Positions 24,405 through 32,655 of a stretch of 35,565 bases of DNA are shown one piece after another. Position 1 is the first letter of the stretch, and the number at the start of each line of letters is the position of its first letter. Under the pieces are notes generated by a model. That model was not told where the DNA came from. It did no database searches and saw nothing but the letters and a program-made list of their open reading frames with translations. Position numbers and translations under genes: made by a program. Source of the stretch: Bacillota bacterium (GTDB lineage Bacteria > Bacillota > Clostridia > Peptostreptococcales > Anaerovoracaceae); contig JAFSHN010000053.1 in NCBI GenBank assembly GCA_017440275.1, forward strand, positions 1-35,565. Reading direction: 5' to 3'.

Positions 24405-25172
24405 TTAAAGTTGGAAAAAGCTTTCACTTTTCAGTCCTTTTATATCCAGGTGATAGGATATGTATTCCTTCATCAGCCCCTGCAGTTCCTGCTGTTTATC
24501 GTCATCCAAAGCGATTTTCTCAAAGGATTGCACAGGCTGTTTTTGAAAATACTTTAATATATCAATTATACCAAAATCCAGCTTGTAAATCAACGGTCGT
24601 TCATTGGTATTTACACATTCAGCGGCACATTCGCCGCAGATAAATCCACCTTCCTGCACACTGAAAAGTACTTTATCGCGGGCATCCGCAGGCCTTTTTT
24701 GTCCGCAGCAAGTGCACACATCAAGTTCCGGCATAGTACCGAGAATATCCATAGCCTTGACCATATATGCCAAAATCAAAGTACCATGTTTTTTTTCACG
24801 CTTTTGAAGAGCTTCCATAAATTCGACCAAAAGATTAAAAATCTTAGGCTGCGGCATCCCTTCGGGAAGCATTTTGTCAGTCAGCTCCAGAACATAAGAA
24901 GCCGCCATATATTTATCCAAATCTTCGCCGATACCGTAAAAACTTTTCAATACCTGACCGCTGTTTAAGTTGTAATTTTCTCTGTTTTTAAAAAGCTCGT
25001 ATTTGCCGTAAGCAAAGGCTTTCACTGCAAGTGCCGTCTTGTTTCGTCCGCCTTAATTAAGGCTTGTTCCCACGCTTATTTTGCCGTATTTCTTGGAAAA
25101 AAGAGTAATCATTCTCCGTCCTCCAAGAGCCTTTGTCTGTCTTAATACGATACCTTCAGTATCAGTTACCAT
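24405..25172 (-). pseudogene. recO: recO (DNA repair protein) with an in-frame TAA at codon 40
   Basis: From the ATG at 25172, with SD AAGGAA inside the end of era, the frame reads a normal RecO start (EGIVLRQTKALGGRRMITLFSKKYGKISVG), then SLN and TAA at 25055-25053. It continues without a frame change as GGRNKTALAVKAFAYGKYELFKNR to the end. Full length would be 255 codons, usual for RecO. The C-terminal zinc site CTCCGQK...CGECAAEC is intact. A single GAA-to-TAA change would explain the stop. RecO loads RecA at gaps with RecF/RecR. As written only a 39-residue peptide or a restart product (GTG at 25025, 206 codons) could be made, lacking most of the OB fold. A sequencing error is also possible. 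Confidence 0.85.
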
Positions 25173-25174
25173 AT

Positions 25175-26092
25175 TTATTCCTTATATCCGAAATTTGATA
25201 ATGCAAAGTCGGAATCTCTCCAGTTTTCCTTTACTTTTACCCAAAGTTCAAGGAACACCTTGCAGCCGAGAAGTGCTTCGATTTCGATTCTTGCACTCTT
25301 GCCGATGCCTTTGAGTTTCTTTCCTTGTTTACCTATAATGATTCCCTTATGAGACTTTCTTTCGCAGTAAATCACTGCTCCGATGCGTGTTAAGTTTCCT
25401 TCTTCCTTGTAACTTTCAATCTCGATAGCTACGCCGTGAGGAACTTCGTCTTCCAGATAAAGCAGAACCTTTTCTCTGATAATTTCGCTTACTATAAAGC
25501 GTTCAGGGTGGTCTGTAACCATATCTTCAGGGAAATACATAGGGCCTTCTTCTAAATGTTCTTCAATGCCGGCGATAAGATGTTCCACATTCTTACCTTC
25601 CAGGGCAGAAGTTCCGTAAATGCCTTCAAAGACATCCATTGCTGCGTAATCATCATAAATTTTGCGGAACACTTCCGGGTCCATCTTATCAATCTTGTTA
25701 ATGACAAGAATCTTTGGAGTGCTTACATTCTTAAGCATTTCAAGGATATATTTGTCTCCGGGTCCTTTGTCAATGGCACTGTCAACCAGGAACAGAAGCA
25801 CATCCACTTCATTAAAAGTGTTGATGGCTGACTCAGTCATAAAATTGCCCAGCTTGCTGTGAGGTTTATGAATACCCGGTGTATCGATGAATACCATCTG
25901 AACCCCTTGGTCATCATCCTCTTCAAGTCTTGTATAAATACCTCTGATGGTATTTCTCGTTGTCTGCGGCTTATCGGTAGTAATCGCCACCTTTTCACCA
26001 AGTATTGCATTCATCAAAGTGGACTTACCTACATTTGGGCGTCCAACAATTCCAATAAATCCTGTCTTCAAGATCTTTTCCTTTCTTGTCAC
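25175..26092 (-). CDS. era: GTPase Era
   Basis: The product is 305 aa. The GTPase domain has G1 GRPNVGKST (about 17-25), G3 DTPGIHKP, G4 NKID and G5-like TSALEG. The C-terminal KH domain (about 210-300) carries the GIIIGKQGKKLKGIG RNA-binding loop. Era binds the 3' end of 16S rRNA and helps small-subunit assembly. The stop codon lies two bases before the recO start, and cdd lies 3 bp upstream, the usual tight order. Confidence 0.97.
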   Translation of the reverse strand: MTRKEKILKTGFIGIVGRPNVGKSTLMNAILGEKVAITTDKPQTTRNTIRGIYTRLEEDDDQGVQMVFIDTPGIHKPHSKLGNFMTESAINTFNEVDVLLFLVDSAIDKGPGDKYILEMLKNVSTPKILVINKIDKMDPEVFRKIYDDYAAMDVFEGIYGTSALEGKNVEHLIAGIEEHLEEGPMYFPEDMVTDHPERFIVSEIIREKVLLYLEDEVPHGVAIEIESYKEEGNLTRIGAVIYCERKSHKGIIIGKQGKKLKGIGKSARIEIEALLGCKVFLELWVKVKENWRDSDFALSNFGYKE

Positions 26093-26095
26093 AGC

Positions 26096-26476
26096 CTAGA
26101 GGCGAAAGGCCTCAGGCAGCAGTTCCTTCATAGTTCTCATCTCAAGAGATTCAATCGAGTCTCCTGTAATTATATTAAAATCATCTTCGACAAATTCCAG
26201 CATAAACTGTCTGCAGATTCCGCAGGGCCAGGCTTTTCCTTCACCGGAAACTATGGCAATAGCTTCAAAGTTTCTTTCGCCTTCAGAAATCGCTTTGACA
26301 AAAGCCGTTCTTTCAGCGCAGATGGTCGCACCGTATGAGGCATTTTCCACGTTTACACCTGTATAGATATGCCCGCTTGAAGCCAAAAGTGCTGCGCCTA
26401 CCGTAAATTTCGAGTATGGAGCGTAAGCATTCTGCATCGCTGATAGGGCCTTTTCATAAAGTTCTCTTTCCGTCAC
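26096..26476 (-). CDS. cdd: Cytidine deaminase
   Basis: The product is 126 aa from a GTG at 26476, which follows SD AGGAGG by 6 bases. A TTG at 26497 would start before that SD and overlap ybeY. Zinc and catalytic motifs are CAERTAF (C, E) and PCGICRQ (two C). The enzyme deaminates cytidine and deoxycytidine in pyrimidine salvage. It keeps the conserved place between ybeY and era; dgkA, often found here, is absent. Confidence 0.95.
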   Translation of the reverse strand: MTERELYEKALSAMQNAYAPYSKFTVGAALLASSGHIYTGVNVENASYGATICAERTAFVKAISEGERNFEAIAIVSGEGKAWPCGICRQFMLEFVEDDFNIITGDSIESLEMRTMKELLPEAFRL

Positions 26477-26486
26477 AGAAATCCTC

Positions 26487-26939
26487 CTACCTTTCAAGGT
26501 CGATATGGCTCATTACCATTTCTTCTTTTTCTCTCATCACAGCCTTTTCCTCATCTTCCATATGGTCGTATCCCAGAAGGTGAAGCAGACTGTGAACAAA
26601 GAGATATACAAATTCTCTTTCGTAAGAATGTCCGTATTCTTCTGCCTGTTCTTTGGCCCTTTCTACGCAGATTACCACGTCTCCAAGACACAGTTCCCCT
26701 TCTTCCGGCATGTCCCACACGCCTTCATATTGAGGGAAAGAAAGCACATCTGTTACCTTGTCCACATCGCGGTATTCAGCGTTGAGTTCCTTGATTTCTT
26801 CAGGCTCAACAAGAGTCAGGCTCACTTCTGCACGTTCTGCATCAACACCTTCTTTTTCAAAAAGAAATGCTGCTGCTTTTTCCATTTTTTCAACTAATGA
26901 ATCTTCTAAAACCTGTCCTTCTTCAAGATAAATATTCAT
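26487..26939 (-). CDS. ybeY: Endoribonuclease YbeY (rRNA maturation factor)
   Basis: The product is 150 aa. The zinc motif H-x3-H-x5-H is at H116, H120 and H126 in [11 protein letters not shown], and the conserved [10 protein letters not shown] segment is at 60-69. YbeY helps 16S rRNA 3'-end maturation and ribosome quality control. It follows phoH by 9 bp, as in most Firmicutes, although the usual 7TM-HD gene between them is missing. Confidence 0.95.
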   Translation of the reverse strand: MNIYLEEGQVLEDSLVEKMEKAAAFLFEKEGVDAERAEVSLTLVEPEEIKELNAEYRDVDKVTDVLSFPQYEGVWDMPEEGELCLGDVVICVERAKEQAEEYGHSYEREFVYLFVHSLLHLLGYDHMEDEEKAVMREKEEMVMSHIDLER

Positions 26940-26948
26940 ACCCAGCTC

Positions 26949-27944
26949 CTATTCCTCAACTTCATCAGGATATTTCTTATAATAACTGTCGTAAGCATTG
27001 ATGATGCGTCTTACCAGTTCATGTCTTACAACGTCTGTGTCTTTCAGGTGGCAGAATCTGATTCCATCAACTTCTTTAAGAACTCTGGCAGCCTCCACAA
27101 GACCTGACTTCTTGCCGCGCGGCAAGTCAATCTGCGTGATGTCACCGGTTACAACTACTTTGGAGCCAAAGCCCATTCTTGTAAGGAACATCTTCATCTG
27201 CTCTCTTGTTGTATTCTGTGCTTCGTCTAGTATGATAAAGGAGTTGTCCAGAGTACGTCCTCTCATATATGCAAGAGGAACCACTTCGATTACCTCTTTT
27301 TCTTTGAGTCGGAGAGCCGCATCTCTTCCAAGCACATCATAAAGCGCATCGTAAAGAGGTCTCAGATATGGATCCACCTTGTCCTGCAGATCACCCGGCA
27401 GGAATCCAAGTCTTTCGCCGGCTTCCACAGCAGGTCTTGCAAGAATAATCTTCTGAACTTCTTTGCTCTTGAAAGCGTTGATTGCCATAGCAACGGCGAT
27501 ATATGTCTTACCTGTCCCCGCAGGTCCTATACCGAAAACAATGTCGTTCTTACGGATACTTTCAACGTATTCCTTCTGGCCGAGTGTCTTTGGTTTAAGC
27601 GGTTTGCCTTTATGAGTAAAGCAGATTACGTCCTTTGAAATATTGCTTTCTTTGTAGGAAAGGCCTTCTTTCTTCAAGCTTATCACGTAAGCTGCCTTCT
27701 GTTTTCCGAGGCCTTCGCCTGCCGCCAGTATATTTGCAAACTCTTCCAGAATTGACTGAGCAAGGTCCATAGCCTTTTCAGCCTCTTCAGATGTAAGTTC
27801 TTCTCTTGTCTTTAATATGACATCGTCATCTCTTTGGAAAATGTCAACTCCTGTCGCTTCTCTGACCAAATCCAGGTTTGCGTCAAAATTACCGAAGAGT
27901 TCTATTCTGTCAATGTCCTGATTGATCTGTACTTTTCTGTCCAA
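26949..27944 (-). CDS. phoH: PhoH family ATPase
   Basis: The product is 331 aa. Walker A GIGPAGTGKTYIA lies near residue 140 and Walker B FIILDEAQNTTREQMKMFLTRMG near 235, the PhoH signature; a KH-like N-terminal part precedes them. The start is a TTG at 27944 with SD AGGAG 7 bases upstream, so it overlaps the end of yqfD by 35 bp. PhoH proteins are ATPases tied to RNA metabolism; the exact role is unsettled. Confidence 0.93.
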   Translation of the reverse strand: MDRKVQINQDIDRIELFGNFDANLDLVREATGVDIFQRDDDVILKTREELTSEEAEKAMDLAQSILEEFANILAAGEGLGKQKAAYVISLKKEGLSYKESNISKDVICFTHKGKPLKPKTLGQKEYVESIRKNDIVFGIGPAGTGKTYIAVAMAINAFKSKEVQKIILARPAVEAGERLGFLPGDLQDKVDPYLRPLYDALYDVLGRDAALRLKEKEVIEVVPLAYMRGRTLDNSFIILDEAQNTTREQMKMFLTRMGFGSKVVVTGDITQIDLPRGKKSGLVEAARVLKEVDGIRFCHLKDTDVVRHELVRRIINAYDSYYKKYPDEVEE

Positions 27945-28986
27945 TTACAATCTCCTGTTCTTTTCCGATTTCTTCTCTGACCTCAAGGGTCACACCTACT
28001 TCTATTATACTTTCTTTGTATGAAAAATTCAAATTTTTGCTTAAAATTTCAGCCTTTTCAGGCAAATTTTCTTTAACCCAAATCCGCAGCTGCTGCTCTG
28101 CTTTTTCTTTGATTTCCGCTTCCGTTTTTTCTCTCTTGTTTACAACAGTTTTGCCGTCAAAATCCGTCTTTTTTGTGTATCTTTCCTGGTTAAAAATAAG
28201 TCTGTAGGGGATCTTGGCCGTTATTACACCCTTAGACTTTACGTAGTAATAGTTGGGATATTCTTCGTCGTAGACTGTAGGCTGGGTCGGCACATAGCCG
28301 GATATTAATACGTCTCCCGCGTTAACATAATCCCCCGCCTCTGCCAAAGCCAAGCCGCGATAGGCTTCTATATTTTCAATGTACCCTGATTTAGCTGCCA
28401 CAATATTGCAGTAATACTCCCCCGATTCAATTTCTTCCATCGAGTCTCCCGTCTCTGCCACATTAAGAAAAACCTTGCGTCCGTCATAGACAAGCTGTAC
28501 CCAGACAATCTGCGGAAAACTGTCGTACAAAAGTGCCTCAGCTTTTTGCCAGTCTATAGAGGGTCTGTAGCTGCCTTCTTTTATTCCGGCCTCTGCCAGA
28601 GTTTTTCTCAGTTGCTGCTCCGGAACTGCTCTGTACCCATCCACTTCTATAGTTTTAACAAAAAAAGACTGGCTTATTACCAGGATGCAGGTAATTATGA
28701 CGCCGACGACTTTGAGCGGGTCTGTCAAAAATCTGCCGGCTCTATAGGCCGCACCCCTGTGATTTACCTCAGTTATTCTATACAAGGACTTTGCAATCTT
28801 TTTGAGTCTGTCCAGGTCATAAGGAGTAAGGCTGCAAGTAAGGGAAATGGGCGTCAGGTACTGCACATCGCGAAAGCAAATGCCTTCTTTCATCCCCTTG
28901 TCCAAAAGCTTATCTATCCTGAAACCTTCGATTTTGACTGTCACTTGATGGATTGTGAAATTCAGCTCCCTGTATGTTACCTTCAA
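27910..28986 (-). CDS. yqfD: Sporulation protein YqfD
   Basis: The product is 358 aa. A cytosolic N-terminal part is followed by a single membrane segment at about 92-110 (VVGVIITCILVISQSFFV) and a large outer domain with the family marks (VDGYRAVPEQQLRKTLAEAGIKEGSYRPSIDW, then WVQLVYDGRKVFLNV, and VAAKSGYIENIEAYRGLALAEAGDYVNAGDVLISG). YqfD is made in the mother cell under sigma-E in Bacillus. The start is a TTG at 28986 with SD GGGGAGG 7 bases upstream. It therefore begins inside yqfC, overlapping it by 77 bp, and its end overlaps phoH by 35 bp. Confidence 0.88.
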   Translation of the reverse strand: MKVTYRELNFTIHQVTVKIEGFRIDKLLDKGMKEGICFRDVQYLTPISLTCSLTPYDLDRLKKIAKSLYRITEVNHRGAAYRAGRFLTDPLKVVGVIITCILVISQSFFVKTIEVDGYRAVPEQQLRKTLAEAGIKEGSYRPSIDWQKAEALLYDSFPQIVWVQLVYDGRKVFLNVAETGDSMEEIESGEYYCNIVAAKSGYIENIEAYRGLALAEAGDYVNAGDVLISGYVPTQPTVYDEEYPNYYYVKSKGVITAKIPYRLIFNQERYTKKTDFDGKTVVNKREKTEAEIKEKAEQQLRIWVKENLPEKAEILSKNLNFSYKESIIEVGVTLEVREEIGKEQEIVIGQKSTDQSGH

Positions 28987-29191
28987 TCAAAAGCCTCCCC
29001 TCAAAGATTTCTTTCAGTACAAAATCGCTGCCGTTAACGGACACATAGTCATCGCCGCATTTGACCGTCAGGGAAGTTTCGCTTATCATCACTATGGATT
29101 TAACGTTTTCTATGACGGCGAGCCCCCTGGAAAGTGCCACTTTAGGCGAATTGAAGTCCATATCGTATTTCATCTCGTCAATCAGCTTCAA
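28910..29191 (-). CDS. yqfC: Sporulation protein YqfC
   Basis: The product is 93 aa, the same length as Bacillus YqfC, with the family's ending pattern (LKEIFEGRLLIEGNIQGAEF). The start is uncertain: a TTG at 29191 follows a GGGGG-containing SD that is itself part of a terminator hairpin, while an ATG at 29173 has no SD. It is linked with yqfD in spore formers, with a role in spore envelope formation. The last 77 bases also encode the start of YqfD in another frame. Confidence 0.82.
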   Translation of the reverse strand: MKLIDEMKYDMDFNSPKVALSRGLAVIENVKSIVMISETSLTVKCGDDYVSVNGSDFVLKEIFEGRLLIEGNIQGAEFHNPSSDSQNRRFQDR

Positions 29192-29196
29192 AAGAA

Positions 29197-29231
29197 AAAC
29201 CCCCTTCAGTTTAATTTATGAAAGGGGTTTT
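29197..29231 (-). terminator. Terminator/attenuator hairpin just before yqfC
   Basis: On the minus strand AAAACCCCTT (29222-29231) pairs with AAGGGGGTTT (29197-29206, with one extra G), followed by a T-rich run. It would end transcription from the molybdopterin genes. Its 3' arm carries the only SD-like sequence for the yqfC TTG start, so folding would also hide that site. On the plus strand it would also work as a terminator. Confidence 0.7.
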
Positions 29232-29248
29232 ATTATTATTACAGTTTA

Positions 29249-29425
29249 TCATTTGTCATTATTTTTAATAATCTCAATTCCACAGGCATATGCTACGAAC
29301 ATAGAAAAAACCATGTTGTATAAAGCCGATTTGTCATATTCACTGCCCATATTAAATAATTCATATGCCCGCAATACAAAAATCAATATGCAAATTGGAA
29401 AAAGAATTAAATACAGGTTTTTTAT
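29249..29425 (-). CDS. Candidate 58-aa membrane protein with a non-standard start codon
   Basis: The open frame runs from an ATA at 29425, 8 bases after SD AAGGAG, to TGA at 29249. The product has a hydrophobic segment at about 4-19 (LYLILFPICILIFVL), a second weaker one at about 35-53 (LYNMVFSMFVAYACGIEII) and a short charged end. No ATG, GTG or TTG occurs in frame between the upstream gene's stop (29438) and residue 14. So either ATA is used, or the start codon is mutated or misread. The well-placed SD and protein-like composition support a real gene in the molybdopterin operon. I do not recognise it. Confidence 0.45.
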   Translation of the reverse strand: MKNLYLILFPICILIFVLRAYELFNMGSEYDKSALYNMVFSMFVAYACGIEIIKNNDK

Positions 29426-29437
29426 TTTCGTTTCTCC

Positions 29438-31327
29438 TTATTCAATGATAACCACTTCGCCTGCATTATCCCAGCCGTAGCCGCCCATTTCTTCCAGCTT
29501 CTTATGGAATTCTTCACTTTTGAGAACCTCGATAAAAGCTTTAACTTCGGGCATTTCAAGGCTCTTTGCTTCAATGGCAAAGTCGTATTCTTCAGGACCC
29601 ACAACGACAAAATCAAGTCCCATGGTGCGTGCCGCCGACTCTATGCCCATACCCGCATCTATATCTTCTCTTGCTACAAGGGCTGCCACAGCCATATGGG
29701 TTGTAGCTTCTTTGTCGTAGCCATCGATTTGAGCAGGATCAATTCCTTCCAGCTTCAGTTTATAGTCAAGAAGCACTCTCGTGCCTGCACCCTTCTGGCG
29801 GTTCACATAGCGGCAATTTACCAGGTCTTTCACGCCTTTGATTTTCAGAGGATTGTCTTTCTTGACCATAATTCCCTGAATTCTGTTTACACCTTTTATC
29901 AGAGCCATTTTCTTGTCAGGAAAAAGGTTCTTAATGTAAGAAATATTGTATTCTCCTGTCTCCATATCAAGAAGATGTGTCGGTGCGATGGTAGTTTCTC
30001 CGCGTTTAAGAGCCATCAGGCCGCCCATGCTTCCAACGTGAGTGCTGGAAAGGTTTATCTTGTCTGCGATTACGTCCAGAATCAGATCGTGGCTGCCGAT
30101 GGAAACCAGAGTATTCTGTAATTCATCAATCGGTTTATATAATTCAATTTCAACTTCTTCCCCAGCTTCAAAACCCTCGCTGTCCTGAGGTACAACGCAG
30201 AAACCGTCTGCTTTTACAAGGCTCATGGCCGCCCCTGCACCGCGGGCAAGAGGTGTTGCTACAAACTTATCCTCAACCTTGCCCACTCTTACGCGCACAT
30301 ATTCTCTGTGCTTGAGAGAAGACACAAGACGCTTGGAAAGAGTAGCTTTGACTGCATTGCGCTTCAGAGTCTGAAGTCCTGAGAAAAGATTCATTACAGG
30401 AATTACAAAGTTTTCAAAATCAATATATGCGGACACAGGATATCCCGGCAGTCCGATTACAGGCTTACCGCCTGCAATCGCCAAAATTACAGGTTTCCCC
30501 GGTTTGATTGCAACTCCGTGGACAACAACCTCACCCAATTCTCTGAGAATATGAACAGTATAATCTTCTCTGCCTGCGCTTGAGCCTGCATTGACGATTA
30601 CGATGTCGTTTTCGGCGAGGGCATCTTCAACTGTCTTTTTGATTTTTTCATAGTCATCTTCGACAATTGAATAGACCTTCGGTACGCCTCCCTTTTCGCT
30701 GACCATACCGCTGAACATATATGAGTTGGAATCAATGATACTTCCGTCTGTTATATCATCACCGCTCTTGATTATTTCAGTTCCTGTAGGAATGATGGCA
30801 ACCTTAGGCTTTGGAAAGACTTCAATATGGCTGTTTCCGCCGGCTATGACCGCTCCCATATCCACTGGTCTCATAACATGGCCGCCTGGGACCAGCATTT
30901 CGCCTTCCACGATGTCTTCACCGATAGGTCTCACGTGCTGCCAAACGGGTACCGGCTGAATTATCTTGACGTGTTCTTTGTCTACCGGCATCAAGTCTTC
31001 TGCCATAATTACTGCATCATAAGGCAGGTGAACCGGGTCACCTGTGTCAACTTCAATATAGTCGCTGCCTTCTTCTAAAATTACAGGCTGCGCCTCTGAT
31101 GCTCCTTTGGTCGCTGCCACCTTAACAGCGATTCCGTCCATGGCCGCCGCATTAAAAAGAGGTGAACAGCACTTAGCAAAGACAGCCTTTGCGGTCACTC
31201 TCCCCAGACTTTCTGCCACACTAATTATTTCATTTTGCGGCAAAGTGCAGTTCTGCAGTTTTTCCATATATTCTGCCAGCGCAGTTTCTACAGGTTTTGT
31301 ATTAAGATAAAGATTTCTCTTGCTCAT
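29438..31327 (-). CDS. MoeA-like molybdopterin protein fused to a periplasmic-binding-like domain
   Basis: The product is 629 aa. Residues 1-400 are MoeA-like (molybdate insertion into the pterin): VPGGHVMRPVDMGAVIAGG, PTGTEI, VNAGSSAGREDYT, GVAIKPGKPVILA and GLPGYPVSAY in order. Residues about 415-629 are a type-2 periplasmic-binding or LysR-ligand-like domain, with STHVGSMGGLMALKRGE, PTHLLD, VNRQKGAGTRVLLDYKL and ATTHMAVAALVAREDIDAGMGIE; this type often binds molybdate or related oxyanions. There is no signal peptide, so the binding domain is cytosolic. It follows a stand-alone MoeA by 8 bp. It could deliver or sense molybdate or tungstate for the MoeA reaction; this division of labour is inferred. 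Confidence 0.88.
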   Translation of the reverse strand: MSKRNLYLNTKPVETALAEYMEKLQNCTLPQNEIISVAESLGRVTAKAVFAKCCSPLFNAAAMDGIAVKVAATKGASEAQPVILEEGSDYIEVDTGDPVHLPYDAVIMAEDLMPVDKEHVKIIQPVPVWQHVRPIGEDIVEGEMLVPGGHVMRPVDMGAVIAGGNSHIEVFPKPKVAIIPTGTEIIKSGDDITDGSIIDSNSYMFSGMVSEKGGVPKVYSIVEDDYEKIKKTVEDALAENDIVIVNAGSSAGREDYTVHILRELGEVVVHGVAIKPGKPVILAIAGGKPVIGLPGYPVSAYIDFENFVIPVMNLFSGLQTLKRNAVKATLSKRLVSSLKHREYVRVRVGKVEDKFVATPLARGAGAAMSLVKADGFCVVPQDSEGFEAGEEVEIELYKPIDELQNTLVSIGSHDLILDVIADKINLSSTHVGSMGGLMALKRGETTIAPTHLLDMETGEYNISYIKNLFPDKKMALIKGVNRIQGIMVKKDNPLKIKGVKDLVNCRYVNRQKGAGTRVLLDYKLKLEGIDPAQIDGYDKEATTHMAVAALVAREDIDAGMGIESAARTMGLDFVVVGPEEYDFAIEAKSLEMPEVKAFIEVLKSEEFHKKLEEMGGYGWDNAGEVVIIE

Positions 31328-31335
31328 TTTTTCTC

Positions 31336-32565
31336 CTAAATATAGTAAACTTTGACTTTTTCTCCGGCTTTGAGGCCCTCAAGATTCCTGTCAATTACAA
31401 TATATCCATCAGCTTTTGTCATAGTATAAATCAGACCTGATTTGCCGAGGACTGGCGTTGCAATATTGCCTTCCTCAGTATGTGTCAGCTTGACAAGCTG
31501 AAAAGTCTTTCGTCCCGGTGATGATGCCAGATTAGTGTCTATTTGGGCCATTGTTGATAGTTCTTCCTCTGCGCCTGTCTTGTGATTCCAAAGTGCGCCT
31601 ATAATCTGTCTGAAGACAATAAGGGCTGCCACCGGATGTCCGGGAAGTCCTGCAAGTATGGAATTACTTGGCTCGTCAACGGCCAGAATTGTCGGTTTGC
31701 CGGGCTTTACTGCAATTCCGTGGGTAAAGACACCACTGCTTGACAGTTTGTCCAGAATCTTTGCAGTCGCGTCTTTTTTACCTTTGGAGCTGCCGCCGGA
31801 AACTATGACTATATCCGCTGCGTTTTTACCCCGTTCAACTGCATCTTCCAAAAGTTCTTCTTGGTCTTTGATTTTCTCAAATCCTTTTATTTCAAATCCC
31901 AGGCTGGCTGCCATACCAATGAGCCCATAGGTGTTCACATCTCTTACCTTACCTTTTTGCGGCGGCTCGTCAGGGTCAATCAGCTCATCGCCTGTGGATA
32001 TAATGTAGCAGGTCCAAGATTTATAAACCTCTATCTCAGTATGTCCCACTGATGCCAGTAGACCCATATCCTGCGGTTTTATTCTGCGGCCTCGTTGCAG
32101 AATCTTCTCGCCACGGGCAACGTCTTCATCGGCTTCAACCACATGAGTTCCATCTGCTGCACTCTGGTAAACGGCAATCTGATCTTCCGAAAACTTTTCG
32201 CAGTATTCTTCCATCACTACAGCTGTTGCACCATCCGGAATCATTGCACCTGTAGGCACATAGGCGCACTGTCCTGCTTTTATTTCAATGGCGGAATCTT
32301 CGCCCATTTCCACATTGCCAACCACTTTCAGGAAAACAGGCATACTTTCTCCTGCACCTACAGTATCGGAAGCCAACACAGCGTATCCATCCATAGTGGA
32401 ACGTCTGAATCCGGGCACGTTTTCGCCGCTAATCACATCTTCGGCAATAATTCTTCCCAGTGCATTTTCTATCTTTATTTTTTTAGTCTCAGGTTTAATC
32501 CCCATTGACTTATCTGTTAACTTTTCCAAAGCCTTTTCCAGGCTGTCTACTTTCAAGAGTTCCAT
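31336..32565 (-). CDS. moeA: Molybdopterin molybdenumtransferase MoeA
   Basis: The product is 409 aa, the normal length. In order it has NVPGFRRSTMDGYAV (about 49-63), PTGAMIPDGATAVVM, the PQDMGLLASVGHTEIEVY region, ISTGDEL, VSGGSSKGKKDAT, HGIAVKPGKPTILA and LAGLPGHPVAALIVF, covering all MoeA domains. MoeA inserts molybdate into adenylated molybdopterin. It heads a two-MoeA operon, with an extended -10 (TGCTATACT) promoter upstream and SD AAAGGAGG. Confidence 0.94.
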   Translation of the reverse strand: MELLKVDSLEKALEKLTDKSMGIKPETKKIKIENALGRIIAEDVISGENVPGFRRSTMDGYAVLASDTVGAGESMPVFLKVVGNVEMGEDSAIEIKAGQCAYVPTGAMIPDGATAVVMEEYCEKFSEDQIAVYQSAADGTHVVEADEDVARGEKILQRGRRIKPQDMGLLASVGHTEIEVYKSWTCYIISTGDELIDPDEPPQKGKVRDVNTYGLIGMAASLGFEIKGFEKIKDQEELLEDAVERGKNAADIVIVSGGSSKGKKDATAKILDKLSSSGVFTHGIAVKPGKPTILAVDEPSNSILAGLPGHPVAALIVFRQIIGALWNHKTGAEEELSTMAQIDTNLASSPGRKTFQLVKLTHTEEGNIATPVLGKSGLIYTMTKADGYIVIDRNLEGLKAGEKVKVYYI

Positions 32566-32586
32566 AATAAGCCTCCTTTGTCATCA

Positions 32587-32631
32587 AGTATAGCACATCT
32601 ATTGACATTTTGCGACCACCTGGAATACAAT
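32587..32631. promoter_or_regulatory. Divergent promoters of moeA and the PHP gene
   Basis: Plus strand: -35 TTGACA (32602-32607) and -10 TACAAT (32626-32631), spacer 18 bp, for the PHP gene. Minus strand: extended -10 TGC-TATACT (TATACT at 32587-32592) for moeA with a weak -35. The two overlap, so they may compete. Confidence 0.6.
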
Positions 32632-32655
32632 CAAGACAAATGTAAGGAGGCTGCA

